Source: Sarcocystis neurona (Eukaryota; Apicomplexa; Conoidasida; Eucoccidiorida; Sarcocystidae). From it: a DNA stretch of 64,000 bases. Position 1 is the first letter of the stretch. Each line of letters begins with the position of its first letter. This document shows, piece by piece, positions 21,603 to 33,398 of this stretch. Under the pieces are notes generated by a model. The model did no database searches. It worked only from the letters and a program-made list of their open reading frames with translations, and was not told where the DNA came from. Both the position numbers and the translations under genes were made by a program. The stretch lies in the NCBI GenBank assembly GCA_000727475.1, contig KL647288.1:2011890-2075889 (forward strand), written 5' to 3'.

Positions 21603-24600
21603 ATGCCAAAGAAGGGAAGTAAAGGCAAAGAACGCTCCACGTATGTACACGCCTATGAGTTTATACGTTTTGTGTACATATATGTGCATGTAATGTTATA
21701 TATTTCCACGCATGTATGCGCACTCCGTAGTATGTACATATATATATATATATATGTATACGCGTGTTTGTGTACAAATGTGAATATGTACACATATCTA
21801 CGTGCACACACCTGTGCATACGCTATATATAGACATCGTTTCCTGATACACATATATATATATATATACATATGCATATATGTATGTATACATATATATA
21901 CATACATATATATATATATATATGTATATATGTATATATCTCTGCATGTATATGTACAAGTGCAATTATACATGCGCGTCCATGTACAGGTGCGAGTACA
22001 CATTATAAGTGGAAACATTTGGTACGTTTGTCGCTCACCGTTTTTCTCCGCCAGGCAGTTGGAGCAGCGGAGCCTCCCGCCTCTGCTACGGAAGCGCTGG
22101 ATGCTGCGCTGCAGTCCGTCGTAACGGTGCGTCCGGCGCTGCTTCTTGCAGCGGCACTAACAACAGCAGCGTCAGTAGCAACAGCAGCGTCAGCAGCAAC
22201 AGCAGCGTCAGTAGCAACAGCAGCAGTAATGGCAGCTAGAGCAGTGGACTGAAGCACAGCAGCAACAGCAAAACGGCAACAGCAGTAACAGCAGCAACAG
22301 CGACAACAGTTGCCGTAACATGGACAGCAATACGAGCAGCTGCAGCAGTAAGAGCAGCAAGAGCAGTGGCACTTGGCGATCTGCGAAGTTTGTACAGCAG
22401 CCACGCAGAAGAAACAAGTGACCCTCTCGTTCCCAAGCAGAACAAAGCAGCCCACGTTAAAATGAACATCATAGCAAATTCAAATAAAGCAGCAGGAGCC
22501 ACTTCCCTTCTCTCCTGGGAAGGCGCTCTTCGGCTGTCCCTCTGCGTATGCGTGTGTGTGTGCCTGTATTAGTGGACAAGTACAGGCGTCGAACTGGCGT
22601 CCCTCTCTGCATATCACTGCAAAGAACAGCTGATTATTTATGCGTACGCAAATGTATATATATATATATATATGTACATGTGTTCAGGAAGCGAGACGAG
22701 GGGGGGCGAAAGAGAAAGCGAGAGGCAGTATGTTTGTATGTACTTCTTTGTGGGTGAAGAAAAATATATATATATATATATATATTGACGGAGACAGAGA
22801 GACAAGAGAAAGAGTATGTCTGCGTGTACTCCTGTCTGGAAAATATATATATCTACACAAATATATATATATATATATTTACACATATTTGTGGATTCGA
22901 TGTGCGTAGATATATACATACAAATGTATGTATATGCGTGTGTAAGTATGCATATTAGTATGTGTGTGTATGTATGTACACAGGTATATACACGTTGCGT
23001 CATATCTTGTGAAAGGGTATCCGAGTGTGTATTTATGTCGTAGGGGTGGGCAGAGGGAAAGACAAATATTTGTATCTGGTGAATATATTGCAGAGGTAAA
23101 GACAAATCTGACAGCTGGGCACCACTTGTTTCTTACAAGAAAGTCGAGCATCGACGACTTTTGTATCCTTCTCGCTCTGTCCCGCTCTTGGCCTGCACAC
23201 CCGTCCCTTTCTTTCTTTTATGTGTAGCATAGAAAGGTAAGCAGCAGCAGCAGGAGGAGCTTTTTTTCTTCGAGTAACACGGCTGCGGCATGCAGGAGCA
23301 GAAAACAAAGCAGCAGCTGGATAGGACCTGTCGAGATACACATGCAGGTGACTGTTCAAGGAGAGTGTTGCTTCTGCAGCAGCACGTACGCAGCGTCATT
23401 TTCTGTCACCGTGATGAACGAGAAGAAGAAGAAACAGCAGCAGTTGTTTTACCCACACGTACGTTTGGAGGATAACTTGGCGTCTGTCACATGTATGTGT
23501 GTATACGCACAGATGTGCGTATCTTGTTTTCTTCATTGTTCCTGGGGTGTGCTGCACAGACACCCGTGCAGTGTACAGACACTGCGTTCAACCACTTATG
23601 CTTGAGGGACGTGCCGTTGCTGCTGCGCTTCCGCGACAATGCCTGCCGAGCAGTCACAGAAGCCGGATTGCTGCTGCGGCAGATGCGTCAGATGGTCGTG
23701 GAAGTGCGGCAGGAAGAGATGGAGAAGCAGCGGCGCATAGAGCAGCAACAACAGCCGACCCCGCAGCGTCAGCAGGCGCGACAGCAGCCTCGAGAGCAGT
23801 CAAGGCAGCAGCAGCAGCAACAGTCGCAGCCAGCCGAGCAGCAGGCCCCAGCCGCCGACCAGCAGCACCAGGAGAAGGAGCAGCAGCGGCGGGGCTGCAC
23901 AGGCGAGCAGCAGCAGCAGAACTTCGGGAGTCAGAAAAAGGAAGAGAGTACGAGGAGGGGACAAACGGCAGCTGCAGCTGGTGGGAGAACACGTGACGCT
24001 TGCTCGGAGGAGAAGCATCCTGAATTTCTTCGTCAGCGACGCATACACCTGAAAGAGCTAAGTAAGTTATCACCCGCTGCATGCGTTTCGGGTGTACGTA
24101 CACCGCAGTAGCAGCAGCCGCAATGCAGCGCGAATGCCCTGCACGCTCAACAAATTCACCTGATGCATTTCTCTGTAGCCATCGCAGCAGCAACGGCACG
24201 AGAGAAAAAATCAAATGTTGCCTTTTTCCGTCTTTTTATCTCTTCTTTCCTTCGACGCCGTCTTCCGCCCCGCGACGGACGAGACGAATGCAACGCTCTT
24301 TCGTTACTGTTCCTCTCCCGTGTCTTCGTGACCTGCTCTGCTGCTATCGTAGAGCAGCCTCCAAGAACTTTCTCCTTCTTCTTCACGTACAAAAAACTAA
24401 AATTTTTCTCCTCCTTACTAGAAGGCACACTTTTACACGCGTATATCTATGTGTCAATATCTCTGTCTACCTGTCTCGCTGTATACATACATATATATAT
24501 ATATATACGTTCGTTATCCTATACGTGCATATATGTGTATGCTTATATAGAGAGCCCATAGCTTGTATGTTTCCTTGTATAGCTCAGAATATGGGGAGCT

Positions 24601-26942
24601 ACACTACATTTTGAGAAGGGCGTAATAGTCGTACGAGGAGTGCTACAAGCGGTAAAGCTAGTAGAAGCGGTGATAGTAGTGGTAGTAATAGTACTTAGTA
24701 GTAGTAGCAGTAGTAGTAGTAAAGCCAGGCATATTCACCAACAGAGCGCGTCTGCAGTGCGGCGTCTTTGCATGCTTATATATATATATATGTATCTGTT
24801 CAGGGATACACATACGTCAGAACTGAGAAAGAAGGACACTGGAGTATGGCACAGGCGCATGCAATGTTAGTAGTAGAGACACGCAGGTAAATATAATAGA
24901 GAGAAACACATGTGTGTACGCCTACACATATTTGGCCAAGTGCAGGTACAAGTCCGTGCATGCGTATCTGCTCGTACCAGCAGAAATCTGTAGGACCTTC
25001 TTCCTGAAGTATTTTCATATCTGCACGCCCATATTTTCGAATGCGTATATTTGTGTGGAGGACGTTTATCAGTGTGTGTAGCTACATATAAATATAAAGC
25101 TGTGTATAGGCGAGTAGAATACTATTCACCTCGAAGTAGCTCTATGTATATATATATGTGTATATATGTGTACAGATATACATACGTACACGGGTCTAAT
25201 ATAGATAGATACGCGTGTAGAGAGATATATATATGTATATATACGTATATGTATATGTGTAGGTGAACACGTATATGTATATGTAAACATATAAGTATGT
25301 ACACATATATAGATAAACATATATATATATATATATATGTGTGCAAATTGCTGTGTACGTCGTAGCTGCAGGTGGATACACACCGTTATCTTTAGGTATA
25401 TATCCACAGATATATACATACGTACGAATATTTCTTTCTAGTCTATGTGTGTATGTGTATATTTGCAGGTCGACAGCTGCTCGCGAGCGAGAGAAAGCTG
25501 GTGTTTTACTCTTCTTTTCTTTTCTATCACTGGGAGGAGATCAACCAGACAGCCGTGCCAGTGTTACTGCTGCAGGTGGCTGCTGCCGACGCACGCATGC
25601 AGCAGCTCGTCAAAGAAGAAGAAGCAGAACGCGAGCGCAGGGGTAGGGACGCTGCTGCTGGGACTCTCGCATAAATCCACAGGCCCAGAGGTGTCTATTT
25701 CCTGGTCTCTATACACAACGCTCTGTGTGTGTGTGTGTGCGCATATAGAGGAAGGCTCCACAGCATCCCCCCACACAAAAATGTCTGGAGATGCGTAGAT
25801 GCAAGAATGCCCACTTACACAGCCTACAAAGAATCGCAGGCCGTCCGTTAAACGAACAACTACTTGTGCGGCATGTTGACCTATATATACATATATATGT
25901 CTAGGTAACAAGTGTCTTGATATACGTCGTGTAAGTCGCATTGTACCGACATTTGTACGCGTGTATCTCTCACTATATATATATATATATGTGTGCCTTT
26001 GTATATATGTGGATGGGTAGGCGCACGTATCCATATATAGTTACATATATATTCGTTTATCCATCCATATCGTATGAGGCACATTGTACTTGTGCGCGCG
26101 TGGGTTTACCTGCATTTGTGTGTGCACATATGCGCGTTTGTATGAATGTGTAGCGTCCCCGGTCTTGTGTCGGTCCATTTGCATCCATGGATAATGAATG
26201 CTTCTGCATGGCTTTTTGAAGAGGTCTGCAGATGTATGTATGTATAGGCAAGTAGGCAGGGGCTCAACACGTCTGAGCGGGCGCTGCATCTGCTTCACTT
26301 GCATGCCCTGGGACTCCCGCGTAGGGCAGTGTATGTGTCCGTCCGGTGTTGCTGCTGTGTGCGCGCGCGTGCGTCCTGCAGCTCCTGCGCCATCCGGTCT
26401 CTGACTTTCTCCTTTTTGCCCCTTTCTTCCACTTTCTCTCTCTCTGTGTTCTCCGCGTCTCTCGCCTGGGTTTGTACTGACGCACGCAGCCATAACAGAG
26501 AAGTTTCCTTTCTACGGCTGTGCAGGACGCATATTCTGGCCACCTGTATACGCCAAGGTATTAAGTATGTTTGTGTATGTGTGTATGTGCGTATATCTGT
26601 GGGTGGGTGTGTATGTGTATGTCTGTATGTGTGTGTGTGTGTATGTGTGTATGTGTGTATATGTGTGTGTGTATGTGTGTGTGTGTATGTGTGTATATGT
26701 GTGGGTCGGTGGGTGGGCGTATGTGTGTGGGTGTCGACGAGATCACGTTTCTGCTGCCTTGCGGCTTCTACGTGTCTGTGTGTCCGCACGCCCGTGCGTC
26801 TCTCTGCGTCCGCGTGCTCTTCAAACGCAGCAGAAAGGCGGTAGTCACATGCGCGGACTATATGCAGTGCTGTTCTGGTGTTGCTGCTGCTGTTGTCTTG
26901 GAGCGGTATGCCCAGTCGCTGCTGCTGCTTCTGCGCCTCTGA
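21603..26942 (+). CDS. Unidentified multi-exon gene, plus strand (partly phase-checked)
   Basis: Product not recognised. A possible first exon at 21603-21643 starts [12 protein letters not shown] before GTATGT. 22055-22120 follows a CTCCGCCAG acceptor. 23296 or 23348 to 23492 contains [18 protein letters not shown] and ends at GTATGT in phase 1. 23579-24061 joins it in phase: it holds [20 protein letters not shown] and a charged helix, then a long Q/A-rich run, and ends at GTAAGT. About 24946-25072 contains [17 protein letters not shown]. 25469-25641 contains [20 protein letters not shown] and a coiled-coil-like charged end. 26490-26557 joins it in phase and contains [19 protein letters not shown] last open stretch 26742-26942 has a hydrophobic end. 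At least one exon between 24061 and 24946 is missing from this model. The first and last exons are uncertain. Confidence 0.45.
22160..22225 (+). repeat. 18-bp tandem repeat of GTCAGYAGCAACAGCAGC type
   Basis: GTCAG words recur at 22171, 22189 and 22207 within a CAG/AAC-rich stretch. The 18-bp period preserves any reading frame. It lies just after the exon at 22055-22120 and may be coding (A/T/V- or S/N-rich) or intronic. Confidence 0.75.
22700..22850 (+). repeat. Two diverged copies of an AG-rich block with TA spacers
   Basis: A block of GAGA-rich sequence followed by GTATGTNTGNRTGTACT and a TA run appears at about 22708-22768 and again at about 22799-22848. It resembles the organisation of the array at 20.9-21.4 kb. 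It lies in an intron of the plus-strand gene. Confidence 0.5.
26567..26712 (+). repeat. TG/TATG repeat tract
   Basis: About 145 bases composed almost only of TG with interspersed TATG, directly after the GTATTA donor at 26558. It is the longest simple-sequence tract in this part of the window and is strongly alternating purine-pyrimidine. Confidence 0.85.
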
Positions 26943-27208
26943 AAAAAAATGCGTGGAGACGGAGCTGCAGCACCGGGAGCCTCTGCCCCGCTGTGCTGCA
27001 CAGGGCGACACACACACACACACACACCTGCCGATGCTGCTGCCAGTGCGGCTGGTTCTGGAGTCGTTGCTGTTGCGTCTCTTCCCTTGCCTACCGCTGC
27101 TTCCTGTACGCATCTTTGCCACTGGCTTTCTCTTAAGACTGCTTTCTTTAAGTGACCAGTGTCTGTGTGTGCATCGCTGCAGTCATGCGTCTACGTGGAT
27201 GTGTGTAT

Positions 27209-27209
<1 letters not shown>

Positions 27210-27234
<25 letters not shown>
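27210..27234. repeat. TA microsatellite
   Basis: Pure (TA)n run of about 12 units in a non-coding stretch between candidate exons. Confidence 0.85.
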
Positions 27235-27242
<8 letters not shown>

Positions 27243-27621
27243 GCATAAGTATATATATATATATATGTGTATATATGTATATTCCTTTGATGCCCTGTGC
27301 TTCCACGTACAGCTGCTGTGCACCTGTGTACATCTAATTCGATGTATTACACACTTTTGCCGTTTAGTGTAGCAGCTGCCTTCTCTCTTTGACTCTCTAC
27401 CTCCCTCTGTCTCTCTCACTATACGTACACATGTATACATATATATATGTATGTATATATAGGTGAATTATCAGTGCGTATGTGTTCGATTGCTTACTAA
27501 TGCTTGAGGTGCGGCGTGTGTGCTCTCTGTTGTCCTTTTGACTACTGCTGCAGCTGCTGCAGCCCACCAGCTGAGTATAAGTCGCCGCTGCGATGAAATC
27601 GGAGCGGTGTCTCTTGCGCAG

Positions 27622-28098
27622 GTGGCAGCAGCCACCAGAGGCGTCGTCCTCAGCAGCAGCAGCAGGAGTCGGCTTGGCGAGGTGTCTGGCGGCAGCGTGA
27701 GAAACAGCAGCAGCGGAGGAGAGAGTCACAGCCGCGACGGCCACAGCGGCAGCAGCAGCTGCCAGAGCAAGAACGCCGACGGCGGCAGCAACAGCAACCC
27801 CGGTGGCACCACCACACAGGACAGCAGGGCTGCGGGAGAGAATAGCGGACGTAGTAGCGCCGCAAACAACTGTGACGACTGGCGCCCCCCCGGTGAGGAG
27901 GATGCGCGAGAGCAGACTGGCGAGAAGCAGCTGCCGCAGCAGCGGGCATCAATCCTACTTCTATCACAAAACAGAGAAAAGGCCGACAGCGGCAGCAGCG
28001 GCACGCGACCACCGCTAGTTGAAGAGATCGCCTCTCCGTTTTTTTCAAAACAGCGACAGCAGTTGCCGACGGAGAAACAAGACACTGCTGATGGTTAG
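27622..28098 (+). CDS. Serine/glycine-rich terminal exon candidate
   Basis: A plus-strand open stretch follows a TCTCTTGCGCAG acceptor and runs about 158 codons to TAG at 28096. It is rich in serine, glycine, asparagine and alanine, with blocks such as DDWRPPGEEDAREQTGE near the end, and the CAG triplets are on the plus strand. It may be the last exon of the gene ending near 26.9 kb or part of a separate gene. Junction phase to an upstream exon was not established. No family was recognised. Confidence 0.4.
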   Translation: MAAATRGVVLSSSSRSRLGEVSGGSVRNSSSGGESHSRDGHSGSSSCQSKNADGGSNSNPGGTTTQDSRAAGENSGRSSAANNCDDWRPPGEEDAREQTGEKQLPQQRASILLLSQNREKADSGSSGTRPPLVEEIASPFFSKQRQQLPTEKQDTADG

Positions 28099-28626
28099 AA
28101 CCATAGCAACAGCACCGCGACGTGTCGCAGCAGCATCGGGAGGGGCTGCAGCAGTGCCTTGAGAGGCCGCAGCAGCGCAGTCAGCGAGCTAAGGATTGAG
28201 CCACTCCCAACAACACTTCTCCGCGTGCCTCTGGGTGAAAGACGGGGAAGAAAAGCAGATGTGCATACGCTTGTATGTGACGGATCATGCCGAATACGCA
28301 TGCTACTACGTATATACACATATTTACATGTATGTGCGTAACCCGTATATATGGGAAGTGTAGTCTCATGTATATACGCGCGCACAGAATATATCGCATA
28401 GACGTCGAATCGCTTGCGTATACACGTGGACGCTTCATGCATAGTCGCATGTATTTACTTATGTATATATATATGTACGTTATAGATATATATATATATA
28501 TATTTATATACATACACGGCGTATGTCAGTGCATGCGTGGAGGTTCCCGTGTATATATGTAAGTTGGTTTATATGAAGGGAGTGCATGTGGACTGATAGC
28601 GACCTGCTGCTGCGGTGCGTGACGAC

Positions 28627-29010
28627 ATGAGAATATTTGCTGCCGCCTGTCGAGAACTCCTGCTGCAGCTGCTGTTGCTGCTGCTCTTTCCGCCACTGCT
28701 GCGACCGGTCGCGGGGCCAGCGCTTGGCGTGGAGAGCGTCACGCACTGGGAAAGAGTCTCACTGTCTCCGTGGTTCGTGAAGAAGCTTGTCAGAGGAATA
28801 TATATTTCAAGGCATATGTACCTACGCACACACGTGATAAACATGCAGCCTGGTTTCTGCCTACGCAGATGCTGTATGCATGCGCTGGAGGTTTCTGGGC
28901 ATTGCTGTGGTCGCGCGAACGTGTATACATATATGGGTATGCAGCCTTCGCCTATATATGCGTACACGTGCATGTGTACAGTGTATATACATATCTACGT
29001 AACTATATAG
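28627..29010 (+). CDS. Candidate secreted or membrane protein, first exon(s)
   Basis: An ATG at 28627 opens a frame whose start (MRIFAAACRELLLQLLLLLL) looks like a signal peptide or anchor, followed by a more ordinary stretch (VESVTHWERVSLSPW) to about 28790. After that the frame enters TA-rich DNA and is probably intronic. A second short segment after CTACGCAG (about 28868-28920) may be an exon. The leucine run is encoded by CTG triplets and the minus strand is also open here, so this could be chance. Confidence 0.25.
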   Translation: MRIFAAACRELLLQLLLLLLFPPLLRPVAGPALGVESVTHWERVSLSPWFVKKLVRGIYISRHMYLRTHVINMQPGFCLRRCCMHALEVSGHCCGRANVYTYMGMQPSPIYAYTCMCTVYIHIYVTI

Positions 29011-29341
29011 CGGTGCGTGTAGCGGGGTTGAATCTATGCGTATAGATATATATATATATATATATGCGATAGGAGGGGCACCGCAGCTATAGTTGCTACT
29101 AGGCTTGTCGTTATCGCATCCGAAACCGTCTCCGCCCTACGCTACAGCACCAGCAGCAGGTTCTTTTTATAGGCGAAGTATTCCCCAGCACCAACATACG
29201 TATCCGTCCGCTTGTGGTTTATCGGCACTATATGTAGTGGGTTTCCACATTTTCATTTTATACACGTAATCACATGGATGCAGCTGAAGTGGCGCAGACG
29301 AGTATCTATCGCGTTCAAGCTTATCTCTCTGGTTCTACTTC

Positions 29342-29767
29342 TCACGTAGCACACAGCCGCACACTCCTGTTGTTCCTCTTTCTTGCTTTCTCTCTCTGAA
29401 CGTATGTACGTGTGCACTCACTATACAAATGAAAAAGGACACGTCTGAGACGCATAGAGAGAGCATAGGGGGATATAGGTTTTGTGAGTAGCTGCCTCGA
29501 TAGAAGAAGCGACCTGTCCGATATAATGCCGAGGACCTGCGTCTCTGGCGGTGCACCAGGAGGCGTCTTTTTCCACACCTTCGCTGCTGGTCTGACCACT
29601 GTGTGGCTTGCATCGCTGCAGTTTCTTACGGCGTGTTGCTGCTTCTGACTATGACTGACTGCACCTGCTGATACGTCACCAGATGCAACTCTTAGGCTCC
29701 TGAGGCTCCAGCAGGAGAACCCTGCTGCTCTCACGCGGTGTACACCGCTTTTCAGCTCGTTTTGCTG
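29342..29767 (-). CDS. Unidentified exon, minus strand
   Basis: After a GCGCGTATAG acceptor the minus strand is open for about 142 codons, starting QQNELKSGVHRVRAAG and including KVWKKTPPGAPPETQVLGI and LLTKPISPYALSMRLRR before a stop at 29342. It is not repeat-dominated and reads like normal protein. The last 30 or so residues may lie past a missed donor. Upstream exons could lie in the CTG-rich stretch 29.8-31.5 kb, where the minus strand has several protein-like but interrupted segments. No family recognised. Confidence 0.4.
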   Translation of the reverse strand, partial: QQNELKSGVHRVRAAGFSCWSLRSLRVASGDVSAGAVSHSQKQQHAVRNCSDASHTVVRPAAKVWKKTPPGAPPETQVLGIISDRSLLLSRQLLTKPISPYALSMRLRRVLFHLYSECTRTYVQREKARKRNNRSVRLCAT

Positions 29768-30281
29768 CTATACGCGCTGCTTCCTTGCATCGGTGCTGCT
29801 GCGGCAGCTTGACGCTACGTGTGCTGCCGTGGCGATGTCGGCATGACTCGCAGAATGAAAGACTGCTGCGTGCTGCTGCTGCGCTTCAAAGCTGCCAACA
29901 GACGCTGCAGATGCGCTGCCCCGCAAAGGTCGCCAGCAGGCGTTGCTGCTCCCACCCCCTGGATGCTGCAGATGCGCATGTGAAGCATACTGCGTGTGCA
30001 CGCAAACACCGCGGCATCAATCACGTGGAAGCGGCAGCTTGATGCGTCGCTAATACTACGGACGCACACGGGTAGGGGGAAGCAAACAACACCTGCTGTA
30101 CATCTCGATGTTGTCGACAACGTCTCTGCGCCTGCTCGGTGCTGATCAGTGGTTGATCAAGTACGCCTCCTGCCAGTAGTGCTGTCCCCTGCCTGCGTGT
30201 CACGGCGAACTAACGAGGCGCACACGTCTCCTGCTGCAGTACGGTATCACTCGAAAAGTGTGCCTGCCGTAATATAATACA

Positions 30282-31151
30282 ATGCTAACAGTGAGTAGGA
30301 TATGCCGCCGTAGCGTAGCAGCAATTACCAAAGAACGAGTGCAGGCAGGAGTCGCTGCACCTGTACGGTTCACGTCTACGGAAGCAAGCTGCCGGGGGTC
30401 TTGCTGCGGGTTGTCGCCGCTGCTTAACGAAGTGTGTGTGCTGGGCTGCAGGGTTGAAGTTCTGCTGCAGCTGCCGGTGTGTTGCACCTCTGCTTACACA
30501 GCGCTGCTCCAGATGTATATGCGGGGGCCGTCCCAACTGCAGTTGATGACAAACGGCGACCATGTTTGCTTTCTTGCCCGCGGTGCTGCTGTTTCCCTCT
30601 GCTTACTGAACGGCTGCTGCTGCCGTTGCCGCTATCATGACTTATCCGTCGCCAGTTGCAACCCGCCTCCTCGCAGAAGCACTCCTGCTTTGTTCAAAGC
30701 CACTCCTTCGACGCTACCGCTGCTGCTAGCTCTACCTTGTTTTTACTGCTTCTGCGGCTCTCTCGTTGCTGGTGCTGCTTGCGTCCTGATTGTGTGCGTT
30801 GTTGCTGTTTTGTTGGTAACGACTGCTGCTGCAGCTGATGCAGTCGGTGCTGTTGCTAGGGTCGCGGGCTCTCGCAGGTGCAAAGAGGTAGCGTCAGCGG
30901 CTTCCTGTCTTCCTGGTGCAGCTGCTAGTGCTCAGCTCGACACGTTAAAACATCGCCTATCGCTGCCGTTTGACTGGTCCGTTCCTGCGTCTTGCACACT
31001 TCCTTCGGCGTGCTTGGCGCTGCAGACTCGTGCAGTAGTGCCCCTGCAGCCGCTCCGTTACGATACACAGGTGGATGCTACTGCCGCTGCTGCATTGACG
31101 TGCGTGTGTGGGGCGCTTCTATGCCGCATGCGCTGTGTCGCGAAAGGGTGA
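30282..31151 (+). CDS. 289-codon ATG open frame, conflicting strand evidence
   Basis: The longest uninterrupted ATG-to-stop frame on the plus strand here, with two hydrophobic stretches around codons 145-190 and many cysteine, leucine and alanine residues encoded by CTG/TGC/GCT. The minus strand over the same bases has alternating protein-like segments but is broken by stops. In this window CTG on the plus strand usually goes with a minus-strand gene, so this may be the shadow of a minus-strand exon set or intronic CTG repeat. Confidence 0.25.
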   Translation: MLTVSRICRRSVAAITKERVQAGVAAPVRFTSTEASCRGSCCGLSPLLNEVCVLGCRVEVLLQLPVCCTSAYTALLQMYMRGPSQLQLMTNGDHVCFLARGAAVSLCLLNGCCCRCRYHDLSVASCNPPPRRSTPALFKATPSTLPLLLALPCFYCFCGSLVAGAACVLIVCVVAVLLVTTAAAADAVGAVARVAGSRRCKEVASAASCLPGAAASAQLDTLKHRLSLPFDWSVPASCTLPSACLALQTRAVVPLQPLRYDTQVDATAAAALTCVCGALLCRMRCVAKG

Positions 31152-33094
31152 CAGTCAAGAGAGTCGACCATCACAGAGACGCGTCTGCAGCAGTTAAAAG
31201 ACATCCATGTAATTGGTAACCACTCCGGGCGAAAGATTGCAGCGGCAGACGCTGAGGTGCTGCAACACGCGCACACTTCCATGCGGTGGTAACGCGCACG
31301 TGTTTGCACAAGTGTGTGTACGACACCCCGCATGCCCGTGATGGCAGGCACGCACGCGCTCGAGGCAGCGGCTAGTCCATCCAACAGTTTAGCGACATTG
31401 ACTACAAATATAACTGCACGCCTGCAAAGACACCAATGTCTTCGTCCACGCGCTATACGCAAGTCGTGTATGTGAAGAAGCGGATACTCGTTTCTCGGTG
31501 CCCCGACGAGGTACGAGCAGCAGGCACACCCTGCTGTGTTACGTAGTAGAGATGTCCTATAGGACTATACAAGTGCGTTTACAGATAGAGACAAACACAC
31601 ATTACACATCCAGGGGAAATACGTCTTTACACGCCTTTCCAGGACTGATGGCCAGCAACTGTTTTCCCTCCTCCTGTACAACAACTTCTTTGCTCGAGGA
31701 AGTTGCCACTTTCGCGGCTCGCTACCAGTCACCTGCAGCCGCACTACATGCGCGTCTATGAGTTTACTACGTGTACAAAACAGCCGCTACTGCATACACA
31801 GAAAGGTACAAATACAAGTCCGCACTATTATATGCATACCTACATATATATTGAGGGTTATGTATCGGTCCAAATCACAAGGTGGACATAGATAGTTGTA
31901 CAGACTAATACACGTGTTTGGGCGCGCATTTAAAAATCCGGGTATACAAGGACCCACAGGATCCACAAGTACATACGTTCTCAGATACATACATAATTAC
32001 ATGCGTCGACTCTCACAGGCAACATATTAACAAGCGTCCAGACACATATGTATACGACAGAAAAAGGAAGACAAGTGGTTTGATAAATAGCGCAAGCATA
32101 TGTGCGTAAGTCCAACTGTGCGTGCAACGACCATAACAAACACGGAACACCGCACACTTATGGCAAGGCCTACGGTGCACTGACGTCTACATACAAATAT
32201 ATACATTTATGCATATATACATACATGTGTGTATATATATGCATACCACAAACGTATATATATAGTATACTATCATATATATATGCATATATATATATAT
32301 ATATATGTGGACATTTATAATGCATGCGTCCATACACGGCTGCAGCGATGGCGTGACTGCTGAGAAAGATAGAGGGCCTTTTTGTTGACGGCTTCTCTAC
32401 GCTAGGGAACATGGGCAAAGTTGAACTAAGGAGAACCATCTCTTTGCATCAGACACGAACATTTTTACTTTCGACAACTCATGAGACCGCAGAAGTCTCT
32501 TGTCTCTCGACGACGCCACACGTGTCCTTTCCTCAACTTAAAAGTACCAGAAGAAAAAGGACGTGATCCTCTGTACACAAAGCACGCCCGTTCCTACGCA
32601 GTGCACATACACATATACATATAACGTATAGAGGGAGACACACCACGAGAGACAACCGGATTATAATCACTTTTTCTTTAGACTTCGTAATGTAGTCTAC
32701 ACGAATACTACAGAACACAAAGATAAATATATACACATATACATATATATGTAAGTGCTCTCGAAAATGTATGTACAACAGCAGTCTTTTACAAGCGTGT
32801 AGACATGTGTGTGAAGCACCCACCACGTTGACAGATGGATCGACGGATGGATATCTACGAGAACTCTCAGACACGTGCCCGCACTAAAACATGCGACAGT
32901 ATATACATGCGCACATTCACACATATATAGTAGACACGAAAGTGTGTACATATGTATACTTTTTTGAAGCACACCTTTCTGAAAATGCAGTGAGATACAT
33001 ATATACGGGTGGGGGCACGGGCTGGCGTACACTTGTATGTAAATACGCGTAGAGATGAAATCTTTGTCTTTCGGGCGCTCCCTCCCTCGTTTAG
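31152..33094. other. Intergenic or intronic, no supported gene
   Basis: 31152-31480 has a protein-like minus-strand reading but no start or splice junctions. 31480-33090 is mainly alternating purine-pyrimidine DNA with TA runs near 32255-32310. Upstream exons of the plus-strand gene ending at 33398 must lie somewhere to its left but were not found. Confidence 0.4.
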
Positions 33095-33398
33095 ACACGC
33101 ACACCACAACGACAGCAGCGGCTCATTGCAGTCACCCTACGCGCTGCTCTACGTCGCCACACACAAATATGCACCCCGCCCCTCCGCCCAACAAGGACAT
33201 TCTTCACCGCATTATCCATGTGTAAGTTCCTCGGTGTATGGCTCTCTGTTCCCTTTTTATCTTCCGCGTCTGCGTCCAGATGCCGGCTGCGTACCCTTCG
33301 CATGTGTAGCCGTCGCCGAGACAATATCTACGTGTATCTCCCCCACACGCATGAAAACTGACGCTTCACTACCCACGTACGACGAACCAGAAATTTGA
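33095..33398 (+). CDS. Last two exons of an unidentified plus-strand gene
   Basis: Exon 33095-33221 lies between a CTCCCTCGTTTAG acceptor and a GTAAGT donor. Exon 33280-33398 follows CTGCGTCCAG and ends at TGA. The intron is 58 bases. With phase 0 entry the first exon reads RLIAVTLRAALRRHTQ and joins in phase 1 to a segment ending KTDASLPTYDEPEI. Another reading of the same exons, starting at an internal ATG (33167) with MHPAPPPNKDILHRIIHV, also stays open across the junction for a short distance. I prefer the first because it reaches a natural stop after a well-formed tail. The product is not recognised. Confidence 0.45.

Noticed and set aside
21603..22124. A single 173-codon plus-strand gene starting MPKKGSKGK
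   Set aside because: After 14 codons the frame enters TA/TATG simple sequence following a GTATGT donor; I treat only the first 41 bases as a possible exon.
26567..27136. Plus-strand 189-codon cysteine/valine-rich frame
   Set aside because: Its first part is the TG/TATG simple repeat, which has no stops when read as VCVYVC; only the non-repetitive part after 26742 was kept as a possible exon.
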